Shown here: in pieces, positions 6,267 to 11,839 of the stretch
Numbering within the stretch: the first letter of the stretch is position 1
Layout of the letters: each line of letters opens with the position of its first letter
Source: Solimonas sp964507195
GTDB taxonomy: Bacteria > Pseudomonadota > Gammaproteobacteria > Nevskiales > Nevskiaceae
Assembly: GCA_964507195.1 (NCBI GenBank)
Contig: CAZDPA010000127.1
Location: 1-11,839, forward strand
Length of the DNA: 11,839 bases
Direction: 5' to 3'
Made by a program: the position numbers and the translations under genes
Notes under the pieces: model-generated
Seen by the model: the letters and a program-made list of their open reading frames with translations, nothing else
The model's database searches: none
What the model was told of the DNA's origin: nothing

Positions 6267-7610
6267 TCAGGTTTGAATTTGCACTGGAGTGGTCAGCGGC
6301 GCAGTGCACTCTCTATCGAAATCGCCGAGGATCGGCACCATTGCCAATAGAGCGTCCTGCTCCGGGGGCGTCAGGTGCGGATTCCATGCGTCCATGATGA
6401 GCACGACGCGTGTGTCCTGGCCCCGATTCCAGGCTTCGTGTTCGAAGGTGTCGTCGAAAGCCACGATTTTACCCGGCTGCCAGATGTGCGGCTCGCCGCC
6501 AACGACCAGTGCGCAGTCTGGCGGAACCATCAGCGGCAGGTGTATCACGACACGTGTATTGGTGTCGCCGTGATGCGGAAGGATGTGCGTTCCCGGAGTC
6601 AGCATCGAGAAGCAGACTTCGGGGGCGTGGTCGCGGATGTGAGCCAGCGGGCTGGCTTCGAGCAACGACGATGTCACCGGGCAGGCGGCATGTGAATCGT
6701 CATGGCGATTGCCGTGCCGATAGAAGAAAAAAGCATCCCATACCGCCGCCGTGCCGCGATCATTGCGCAGTTGGCGCTCGGTCTGTGCCCCCGAAACATC
6801 GCCAAGGAACGGCTCAAAGCACTTCTGCTCGGAGGCCAGCACCGTGTGCAGTTCCGCCTGGATTGCAGTCGTGGCGCGCTCGAATGCGTCTGCCCATGGA
6901 AACAGGTCGCGTGCGAAGTAAGGCGTCGTTGGCAAGTCCGGAAACCACAGCGCCTTGGGTTTCTGTCTGGCATCTGCGGGCTGGCCGGGCGTCTCGCCAA
7001 GATAGGCGGCGATGCAGCGATCGACGCGTTCGAGTGATGCGCGGCCGTGCCGGTCGCGCACAGGCGCCAGCACATCGTCAATCAGGCTGCGCCGCAGTTG
7101 TCGCATCCGTTCGATCGCCAGCTTCACATCGTTGCGCAGCAGGGGTGCCGTGCTTTCTGCCGATTGCCACAGTCCGCGTCGCTGTGCGGTGCTGACGGCG
7201 CGGACGTATTCGACGGCGGCAGCGCGCATCTGGCCCAGTGCGGTCAGCACATGGCCCAGGAACAGCCGGGCGATGTGTCGTTCGGGCGACTTGGCGAGCG
7301 CGGCCCGCAAGGCCAGCTGCGCGGCTTCCGGATTTCCGGCGTGCAGCAGCGCGATGCCGGTGCCCTCGTCGACCGCTGGATCGCTCGGCGATTGCCGGCG
7401 GGCGCGTTCGAGCAGGTCGATGGCTTCCACGTGCCGGCCCCGCAGGGCTTCCCTGCCGCCGACATAGGCCAGTGCTTCGCCGTGGTCGGGGCTCTGCTCA
7501 AGCGCCCTCTTATAGTGCGCTTCGGCGAGATCCGGTCGACCCTGCTGCAGGGCGCCGCGTGCCAGTTGCAGGGCTAGCTCGATTGCGGATGTCGACGCGT
7601 ACTGGCTCAT
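6267..7610 (-). CDS. TPR repeat-aspartyl/asparaginyl beta-hydroxylase family protein
   Basis: This 447-residue protein has four TPR-like repeats (about residues 8-145), a linker, and a C-terminal Asp/Asn beta-hydroxylase domain (about 250-430). That family consists of Fe(II)/2-oxoglutarate dioxygenases that add a hydroxyl group to the beta carbon of Asp or Asn. Aligned by eye with human AspH, the iron ligands are His346 (in LPHHGDTN, for His679) and His391 (in FEHEAW, for His725). The 2-oxoglutarate contacts are His357 (for His690) and Arg401 (for Arg735). FDDTFEHEAW and MDAWNPHLTPPE are strongly family-like. No signal peptide is seen. I chose ATG 7610 (MSQYAST) over the ATG at 7655 because the extra 15 codons use A/T-ending codons unlike the rest of the gene, including CGA, TCA, ACA and AGA. 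Neither start has a clear ribosome binding site. The substrate is unknown; the TPRs suggest a protein or peptide. Closely packed against the sulfotransferase gene. Confidence 0.9.
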   Translation of the reverse strand: MSQYASTSAIELALQLARGALQQGRPDLAEAHYKRALEQSPDHGEALAYVGGREALRGRHVEAIDLLERARRQSPSDPAVDEGTGIALLHAGNPEAAQLALRAALAKSPERHIARLFLGHVLTALGQMRAAAVEYVRAVSTAQRRGLWQSAESTAPLLRNDVKLAIERMRQLRRSLIDDVLAPVRDRHGRASLERVDRCIAAYLGETPGQPADARQKPKALWFPDLPTTPYFARDLFPWADAFERATTAIQAELHTVLASEQKCFEPFLGDVSGAQTERQLRNDRGTAAVWDAFFFYRHGNRHDDSHAACPVTSSLLEASPLAHIRDHAPEVCFSMLTPGTHILPHHGDTNTRVVIHLPLMVPPDCALVVGGEPHIWQPGKIVAFDDTFEHEAWNRGQDTRVVLIMDAWNPHLTPPEQDALLAMVPILGDFDRECTAPLTTPVQIQT

Positions 7611-7801
7611 CGGGGGTCTTGTGCTCGCAGGGGATGACGGACGAAATTGTCGCATGCTCGTACTGTCTGAGCGGGCCGCGCGTGGAACCGCGGCTCGATG
7701 GTGCCGATGTTACTCACGCGCTAACTATTCAACGCGAAAAACCTGCGTTATGGTCGGGTTGTCGCCTCGATGCGACTCTTGAAAATAAACGGAGGGAAGT
7801 T
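7611..7801. promoter_or_regulatory. Divergent intergenic region, hydroxylase and ComEA-like gene
   Basis: Both flanking genes read outward from this 191-bp stretch, so it should hold promoters in each direction. Two small inverted repeats precede the ComEA-like gene: AACGC 7731-7735 with GCGTT 7745-7749, and GTCGC 7761-7765 with GCGAC 7772-7776. A poor promoter match, TTGTCG at 7759-7764 with GAAAAT at 7781-7786 (16-bp spacing), overlaps the second repeat. The ribosome binding site GGAGG is at 7791-7795. I found no convincing promoter for the minus strand. Confidence 0.35.
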
Positions 7802-8065
7802 ATGAAACTCAACATCACTTTGGCTGCAGTGGTCCTCGGCCTTGCAGCGGGAAGCGCTTTTGCCGGGCCGGTGAATATCAACACGGCGGACGAGGCTGCG
7901 CTGGCCAAGGAGCTGACCGGGGTCGGGCCGGCCAAGGCGGCGGCCATCGTCAAGGATCGCAAGGAGAAAGGGTCCTTCAAGAGTCCCCAGGACCTCGGAC
8001 GGGTCGATGGCATCGGTGATGCGCTGATTGAGCAGAACAAGGACAACATCAAGATCAAGGATTGA
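7802..8065 (+). CDS. comEA: ComEA-family secreted helix-hairpin-helix DNA-binding protein
   Basis: This 87-residue protein has a clean signal peptide ending at AFA|GP (residues 21/22). Nearly all the mature part is one ComEA-type domain: VNINTAD at 24-30, a first hairpin around LTGVGPAKAAAIV (38-50) and a second around VDGIGDALI (68-76). These GxG-containing hairpins contact the DNA backbone without sequence preference. In naturally competent Gram-negatives, periplasmic ComEA binds incoming double-stranded DNA and ratchets it inward. Short single-domain homologues also occur in species not shown to be competent, so the role here is inferred. The start is well supported by GGAGG 6 bp upstream. 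No other competence gene is nearby and the flanking genes are unrelated, so it is probably monocistronic. Confidence 0.88.
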   Translation: MKLNITLAAVVLGLAAGSAFAGPVNINTADEAALAKELTGVGPAKAAAIVKDRKEKGSFKSPQDLGRVDGIGDALIEQNKDNIKIKD

Positions 8066-8204
8066 AGACCAGGGGCCTGCATATTCGCAGCGCGGCCTTC
8101 GGCCCCGCAGGACTCGCCAAGCCGCAACGTTCAGAAGCCGTTCTGACTGGAGCAAAAAAATATAACCCGACGACCGCATTCAAGATGGCCTAAGGGAGGG
8201 ATTG

Positions 8205-8235
8205 AGGCGAACTGCGGTTCGCCTTTATTTTTTTT
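8205..8235 (+). terminator. Rho-independent terminator before the Exb operon
   Basis: An 8-bp perfect stem, AGGCGAAC (8205-8212) with GTTCGCCT (8217-8224), closes a TGCG loop and is followed by an 11-base T tract broken by one A (8225-8235). It would end transcripts from the ComEA-like gene, although it is 140 bp past that stop codon. A short RNA starting near 8172 could also end here. The loop and its C-G closing pair are the same as in the terminator at 3423-3451. Confidence 0.92.
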
Positions 8236-8318
8236 GCCCCAAGGAATGCTGGTGAGCGGTCTGACGGGCGGTATTGTCCGGCCAGATTTCCCGCCGGATT
8301 TGGGTGGAAATACTGTTA

Positions 8319-8346
8319 TTGCCGGGCCGGATATTGGTGCTACCAT
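8319..8346 (+). promoter_or_regulatory. Candidate extended -10 promoter of the Exb operon
   Basis: TTGCCG at 8319-8324 matches four of six -35 bases. TACCAT at 8341-8346 matches four of six -10 bases with 16-bp spacing, and TGC directly before it forms an extended -10 motif. Transcription would begin near 8353 and give a leader of about 73 bases before the ATG at 8426. Its place just downstream of a terminator and upstream of a five-gene operon supports it. No Fur box is visible over it. Confidence 0.4.
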
Positions 8347-8425
8347 CGGCGCCTCATAGGTGGGCTCAATGGTCGGTGGATTCGGCCCACGACGTATTTA
8401 TTTCCCAGTCAAAGGAATTTCGTTC

Positions 8426-9205
8426 ATGTCAGAAAGCCTGTTTCGAACTGCCATGTTGAAGCGCAGCGGATGGGCCGTGGCCGGTCTGCTGGCGTCGTCG
8501 GTTGCATTTGCGCAATCGACAGCAACGGCAACCCGGGCGGTCAATGAGCAGGTCGGTGCCGAGCAGGCCGCCCAGGCTGCGCAAGGCGAGGTCGACAAGC
8601 TTGACGACCAGACCCGGTCGTCGGTTGCCGAGTACCGCGCGGTCATTCAGGAAACTGAAAGTCTCAAGCGCTACAACGAGCAGCTCGCGCTGCAGCTGAA
8701 TTCTCAGCAGACTGAGATGAAGGCGATGGGCGATCAGCTGCTGGAAATCGAGACGACCAGTCGCGAAATCGTGCCTTTGCTGCAGAAGATGCTCGCGACG
8801 ATGGATGAGTTCGTGAAGCTCGACGTACCGTTCCTGCCTGATGAGCGCAGCAAGCGCGTCAACGGCCTCAAGGACATGATGGCCCGCGCCGACGTGTCGA
8901 TCGCAGAAAAGTATCGCCGTATCGTCGAGGCCTATCAGATCGAGATGGAATACGGCCGCACGATCGAGGCCTACGAAGGCAAGCTCGATGACCGCACGGT
9001 CGAATTCCTCCGCGTCGGTCGCGTTTCGCTGATGTACCAGACGCTCGACGGCAAGGAAACCGGTTACTGGGATGCCAGCGCCAAGGCCTGGGTTGAAGAC
9101 GGCGCCTATCGCGACGCGATGCGTCGTGGCCTGAAAGTCGCCAGGAAAGAAGGCGCCCCCAATCTGATGATCGCACCGGTCGCCGCGCCGAAGGAGACGA
9201 AGTAA
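8426..9205 (+). CDS. DUF3450 family periplasmic protein
   Basis: This 259-residue protein has a signal peptide ending near AFA|QS (residues 29/30), a Gln/Glu-rich coiled-coil segment (about 35-110) and a mixed C-terminal region, matching the DUF3450 family. Members are nearly always the first gene of TonB2/TtpC-type ExbB-ExbD operons, as here. It is thought to act in the periplasm with the long ExbB-like protein, but its precise role is not settled. I chose ATG 8426 because AAGGA lies 9 bp upstream and the signal peptide then begins naturally. The frame stays open to 8360, but the added residues would precede the signal peptide and include no typical start. The stop TAA is immediately followed by the ATG of the next gene. 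Confidence 0.88.
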   Translation: MSESLFRTAMLKRSGWAVAGLLASSVAFAQSTATATRAVNEQVGAEQAAQAAQGEVDKLDDQTRSSVAEYRAVIQETESLKRYNEQLALQLNSQQTEMKAMGDQLLEIETTSREIVPLLQKMLATMDEFVKLDVPFLPDERSKRVNGLKDMMARADVSIAEKYRRIVEAYQIEMEYGRTIEAYEGKLDDRTVEFLRVGRVSLMYQTLDGKETGYWDASAKAWVEDGAYRDAMRRGLKVARKEGAPNLMIAPVAAPKETK

Positions 9206-10582
9206 ATGAGCCGTTCACTCTCCAAGACCGCCGCCGCGCTATTGCTCATTGCAAGCGCCGCGATCCCGGGTCAGGTCTTTGCGGCGCCTGCCGCTTCGCT
9301 TGACCAGCTGCTCGAGCAGACGCGCAATGCGCGTGCCGCCGAAGCCAAGGAAAACCAGGAACGCATCGCCAAGTTCCAGCGCGAGCGTGACCAGCAGACG
9401 CGCATGCTGGCGGAAGCCAATGCAGTCCTGGCACAGCAGCAGGCCCGGTCCAACCAGTTGTCGGCGGCATTCGACGCCAACGAAAAGAAGCTGACCGAGC
9501 TGCAGGCAGCGCTCGACGTCAAGGTCGGCAATCTTGGCGAAATGTTCGGTGTCGTACGACAGGTTGCCGGCGACTTTGCATCGGTCGCGACGACCTCGAT
9601 GATTTCCGAACAGTATCCGGAGCGCGTCGAGTTCGCCCAGAAGCTGGCGCAGACCAAGGCGCTGGCTTCGATTGCAGATCTCGAAACCTTCTGGTTCGAG
9701 ATGCAGCGCGAAATGACCGAGACCGGTCAGACCGTCAGATACAAGACCAAAGTGGTCGCACCGGATGGCACGCCGTCCGAACTGGAAGTGACGCGTGTCG
9801 GTGCGTTCACCGCGATCAGTGAAGGCGAGTTTCTGAACTACCTGCCGTCGGTCAAGAGCTTCACGGTGTTTTCGCGTCAACCGGACGGCAACTGGACCAG
9901 CATCGCCGACGATTTCGAGGGCGAGAGCGAAGGCTATAACGAGATGGTGATCGACCCGACGCGCGGCGTGCTGCTGTCGCTGTTCGTGCAGCGCCCGACC
10001 TGGGTCGAGCGTATCAGCCATGGCGAGGCGGTTGGCTATGTCATCATCTTCGTCGGCATCGTCGGTGCCATCCTCGCCGTCTGGCAGTTCCTGTACCTCC
10101 TCAAGGTAGGCGTGGCAGTGCGCCGTCAGCTCAAGGACACTTCACGCCCGCAGACCGACAACCCGTTGGGTCGTGTACTCGCCACCTTCAAGGGCGACGG
10201 TTCGCGCATCGAGGAGGATGCCGAGATCGTCGAGCTGCGCATCTCCGAGGCCGTACTGCGCGAAGTGCCGGTGCTCGAGCGCTTCCAGTCCTTCCTGCGT
10301 CTGGCCGTCGCGGCGGGCCCGCTGCTCGGTCTGGTCGGTACCGTCATCGGCATGATCATCACCTTCCAGGCGATCACCGAATCCGGTTCGGGCGATCCGA
10401 AGCTGATGGCAGCCGGTATCTCAGCGGCTATGATCGCAACGGTGCTCGGCCTGGGTATCGCTGTGCCGCTGCTGTTCATGAATGCGGCGCTGACGTCGCG
10501 TTCCAGGGCAATCATCCAGATTCTCGACGAGCAGAGCGCCGGCATGCTGGCAGAAAGCCTCGAGGCGAAGCGCAGTGCTTGA
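9206..10582 (+). CDS. MotA/TolQ/ExbB-family protein with periplasmic coiled coil (TtpC-like)
   Basis: This 458-residue protein is much longer than classical ExbB (about 240). It has a signal peptide ending near VFA|AP (residues 26/27), then a periplasmic region (27-274) that starts with a charged coiled coil (about 30-105). A first membrane helix lies at about 276-299, a cytoplasmic stretch at 300-363, and the two proton-channel helices at about 366-389 and 400-428. Thr379 in GTVIGM and Thr412 in MIATVLG match conserved channel-lining threonines of ExbB/TolQ/MotA. The architecture fits Vibrio TtpC, which is required with TonB2-ExbB2-ExbD2 for iron uptake. It likely contributes to the proton channel or links it to the periplasm. 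GGAG lies 9 bp before the ATG, inside the preceding gene. The stop lies 8 bp inside the next gene. Confidence 0.92.
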   Translation: MSRSLSKTAAALLLIASAAIPGQVFAAPAASLDQLLEQTRNARAAEAKENQERIAKFQRERDQQTRMLAEANAVLAQQQARSNQLSAAFDANEKKLTELQAALDVKVGNLGEMFGVVRQVAGDFASVATTSMISEQYPERVEFAQKLAQTKALASIADLETFWFEMQREMTETGQTVRYKTKVVAPDGTPSELEVTRVGAFTAISEGEFLNYLPSVKSFTVFSRQPDGNWTSIADDFEGESEGYNEMVIDPTRGVLLSLFVQRPTWVERISHGEAVGYVIIFVGIVGAILAVWQFLYLLKVGVAVRRQLKDTSRPQTDNPLGRVLATFKGDGSRIEEDAEIVELRISEAVLREVPVLERFQSFLRLAVAAGPLLGLVGTVIGMIITFQAITESGSGDPKLMAAGISAAMIATVLGLGIAVPLLFMNAALTSRSRAIIQILDEQSAGMLAESLEAKRSA

Positions 10583-11099
10583 TCTGCTTGCAGCGCCGTT
10601 CCGCTCGGTTGGCGAGCTCATCGAATCCGGTGGGCCGATCGTCGAGTGGATCCTGTTCAGCTGTGTCCTGATGTGGACGCTGGTCATTGAGCGCTACTGG
10701 TTCTTCAAGAATCGCCTGCCGCGCCTGGCCGGCGAGATGCTGAGCCAGTGGCAGGCACGCCCCGATCACCAGTCCTGGAAAGCGCGGCAGGTCAGGCGCG
10801 CGATGATCTCCAAGCTGAACGCGGCGATGACGGCCAACATGCAGGTGCTGCGCGTGCTGGTGCCGATGGCTCCGCTTCTGGGGCTGCTCGGCACCGTCAT
10901 GGGCATGCTCAGCATCTTCGATTCGATGGCAGCCAAAGGCTCGGTCGACGCCATCGCCATGGCGGATGGCGTGTCCGAAGCCATGGTCTGCACCATGACC
11001 GGTCTGGCGGTGAGCATCTCCGGGTTGCTGCCGGTCAACCGTTTCCAGTCCCGCATCCGTCAGCAGACGGAATTGCTCGCAGACAAGTTCACGTACTGA
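10575..11099 (+). CDS. exbB: ExbB-type proton channel protein (short form)
   Basis: This 174-residue protein is the short ExbB of TonB2-type systems, where it forms the pentameric proton channel around ExbD. It has three membrane helices, at about residues 21-38, 91-113 and 133-153. Signature features are IERYWFF after helix 1, VPMAPLLGLLGTVMGM in helix 2 with Thr107, and EAMVCTMTGLAVSISG in helix 3 with Thr140, the equivalents of E. coli ExbB Thr148 and Thr181. The start is GTG at 10575, inside the end of the preceding gene (8-bp overlap). No strong ribosome binding site is visible, so it is probably translated by coupling. One base separates its stop from the first exbD. Confidence 0.94.
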   Translation: MLDLLAAPFRSVGELIESGGPIVEWILFSCVLMWTLVIERYWFFKNRLPRLAGEMLSQWQARPDHQSWKARQVRRAMISKLNAAMTANMQVLRVLVPMAPLLGLLGTVMGMLSIFDSMAAKGSVDAIAMADGVSEAMVCTMTGLAVSISGLLPVNRFQSRIRQQTELLADKFTY

Positions 11100-11100
11100 T

Positions 11101-11508
11101 ATGCGCATGCGCCGCCAATCGCTGGAGCACGACAGCGCCGACACCGGCATCGACCTCGCACCGATGCTCGATTTCGTCCTGAACCTGCTGATCTTCTTCA
11201 TCATCACTGCGGTCTTCATCAAGGAGGTTGGCCTGCCGGCCAGCCGCCCGACGGCCAAGGCGGCGGAGAGCAAGGAAGCCAGCGTCATCGCGATCACGAT
11301 CAAGGCAGACGGCTCGGTGTTCGTCGGCAGTCGTCAGACCGATCTGCGTCAGGTGCGTGCCGCAATCGAGCGTCTGCATTCACAGCGCCCAGACGACGTC
11401 GTTGTCGTCGGTTCCGAGTCCGAAGCCCCAACGGGTGTGCTGGTCCAGGTCATGGATCAGGTTCGGCAGGGCGGGATCGAAAATATCTCGATCGCCGCGA
11501 GCAACTAG
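11101..11508 (+). CDS. exbD: ExbD, energy-transducing biopolymer transport protein (first copy)
   Basis: This 135-residue protein is an ExbD: a short cytoplasmic N terminus, one membrane helix (about 19-41) and a periplasmic domain. Asp24 in APMLDFVLN is the proton-carrying aspartate equivalent to E. coli ExbD Asp25. The periplasmic domain (about 45-135) has the usual ExbD end pattern, with VQVMDQVRQGGIENISIA close to the C terminus. It would sit as a dimer inside the ExbB pentamer and pass proton-driven motion to TonB. The start ATG 11101 is one base after the exbB stop; ATG 11107 is a possible alternative. Coupled translation is likely. A second exbD follows 15 bp after the stop. Confidence 0.93.
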   Translation: MRMRRQSLEHDSADTGIDLAPMLDFVLNLLIFFIITAVFIKEVGLPASRPTAKAAESKEASVIAITIKADGSVFVGSRQTDLRQVRAAIERLHSQRPDDVVVVGSESEAPTGVLVQVMDQVRQGGIENISIAASN

Positions 11509-11523
11509 AAGAGTCTTAGCCCC

Positions 11524-11839
11524 ATGCGTTCACGTCGACACGTGGAATTGAGTGAGGAAACCGGCATCGATCTTGCGCCGATGCTCGATTTCGTCCTCAA
11601 CCTGCTGATCTTTTTCATCATCACGACGTCGTTCGTGAAGGAAGCCGGCATTACGGTGACCAAGCCGGAAGCCGAGACTGCCGAATACAACCAGACCGGC
11701 AATATCCTGGTGGCGATCCGTCCGAATGGAGACATCTGGATTGATCGCCGCAAGCTCGATATCCGCGATGTGCGCAATGTCATCGAGCGCATGCATGCCG
11801 AGCGGCCGGAAGACACGGTCGTCATCCTCGCGGACGAGG
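11524..11839 (+). CDS. exbD: ExbD, second copy, cut by the window end
   Basis: The window holds the first 105 codons of a second ExbD. Asp22 in APMLDFVLN is the proton-carrying aspartate, in a membrane helix at about 17-39. The segment GIDLAPMLDFVLNLLI and the five residues after it are identical to the first copy, whereas the periplasmic domain has diverged widely. At about 135 residues expected, most of the protein is present and about 30 residues are missing. A purine-rich AGAAGAG at 11507-11513 is a weak ribosome binding site 10 bp upstream. Two different ExbDs could form a heterodimer within one channel or serve alternately. A tonB gene is expected downstream from operons of this type but is not in view. 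Confidence 0.92.
   Translation, partial: MRSRRHVELSEETGIDLAPMLDFVLNLLIFFIITTSFVKEAGITVTKPEAETAEYNQTGNILVAIRPNGDIWIDRRKLDIRDVRNVIERMHAERPEDTVVILADE

Larger units (their letters stand above)
8066..8425. other. Intergenic region between the ComEA-like gene and the Exb operon
   Basis: No credible gene lies in these 360 bp. From left to right it holds a GC-rich segment with nested inverted repeats (GGGGCC at 8072-8077 with GGCCCC at 8101-8106), a small palindrome TCAGAA-GCCG-TTCTGA at 8131-8146, an A-run leading to the -10-like TATAAC (8161-8166), a strong terminator (8205-8235), a promoter candidate (8319-8346) and a 6-bp inverted repeat in the Exb leader (GTGGGC 8360-8365 with GCCCAC 8385-8390). 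The terminator separates the two transcription units. Confidence 0.6.

Noticed and set aside
4375..6309. A 644-codon open frame on the minus strand across the whole sulfotransferase gene
   Set aside because: The plus strand carries an unambiguous TPR-sulfotransferase with intact motifs. The antisense translation is rich in Arg, His and Cys and has no recognisable domain; long antisense frames are common in high-GC genes.
6410..7195. A 261-codon plus-strand frame inside the hydroxylase gene
   Set aside because: Arg/Pro-rich shadow of the minus-strand gene, whose catalytic residues are all present; no ribosome binding site.
7238..7801. Upstream extension of the ComEA-like frame
   Set aside because: It lies antisense to the hydroxylase gene. 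ATG 7802 has a strong GGAGG at the right distance and begins a textbook signal peptide.
8300..8325. Fur box before the Exb operon (AATACTGTTATT)
   Set aside because: Only short AATA/TATT arms are symmetrical; it does not match the GATAAT hexamer array well enough to call.

Overview
The window looks like chromosomal DNA from a high-GC gammaproteobacterium. The evidence is the Gram-negative envelope gene set, the strong G/C preference at third codon positions and the gene order of the ExbB/ExbD operon. An organism near Xanthomonadales, Nevskiales or Steroidobacterales would fit, but this is inference from gene content; no rRNA or other phylogenetic marker is present.

Layout. Positions 1-293 are non-coding and hold two copies of a structured repeat with a 170-bp period. 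Positions 294-630 are an upstream region with inverted repeats and a weak promoter candidate. A complete TonB-dependent outer-membrane receptor follows (631-3402) and ends at a textbook intrinsic terminator (3423-3451). Next come two tightly coupled plus-strand genes that share an ATGA overlap: a class I SAM methyltransferase (3479-4459) and a TPR-sulfotransferase fusion (4456-6258). Convergent to them, with only 8 bp between stop codons, is a minus-strand TPR fusion to an aspartyl/asparaginyl beta-hydroxylase domain (6267-7610). A short divergent intergenic region leads to a small secreted ComEA-type helix-hairpin-helix protein (7802-8065).

A 360-bp intergenic region (8066-8425) contains a second strong terminator (8205-8235) and an extended -10 promoter candidate (8319-8346). 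It leads into a compact plus-strand operon: DUF3450 protein, a long secreted ExbB-like protein (TtpC type), a short ExbB, ExbD and a second ExbD. The window end cuts the second ExbD. Gene boundaries in the operon abut, overlap by 8 bp or are 1-15 bp apart. This is the layout of TonB2/TtpC-type energy-transducing systems, and a tonB gene would be expected just beyond the window.

How the parts fit together. The ExbB/ExbD operon would couple the inner-membrane proton gradient to TonB, which drives import through receptors such as the one at 631-3402. The methyltransferase, sulfotransferase and hydroxylase form a compact set of three modifying enzymes beside the receptor, two of them carrying N-terminal TPR arrays. 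A shared modification pathway is an attractive inference, but the sequence does not name its substrate. The points most worth a second look are the structured repeat pair, the three-enzyme set, and the tandem exbD genes, which share 62 bp differing only at synonymous sites.
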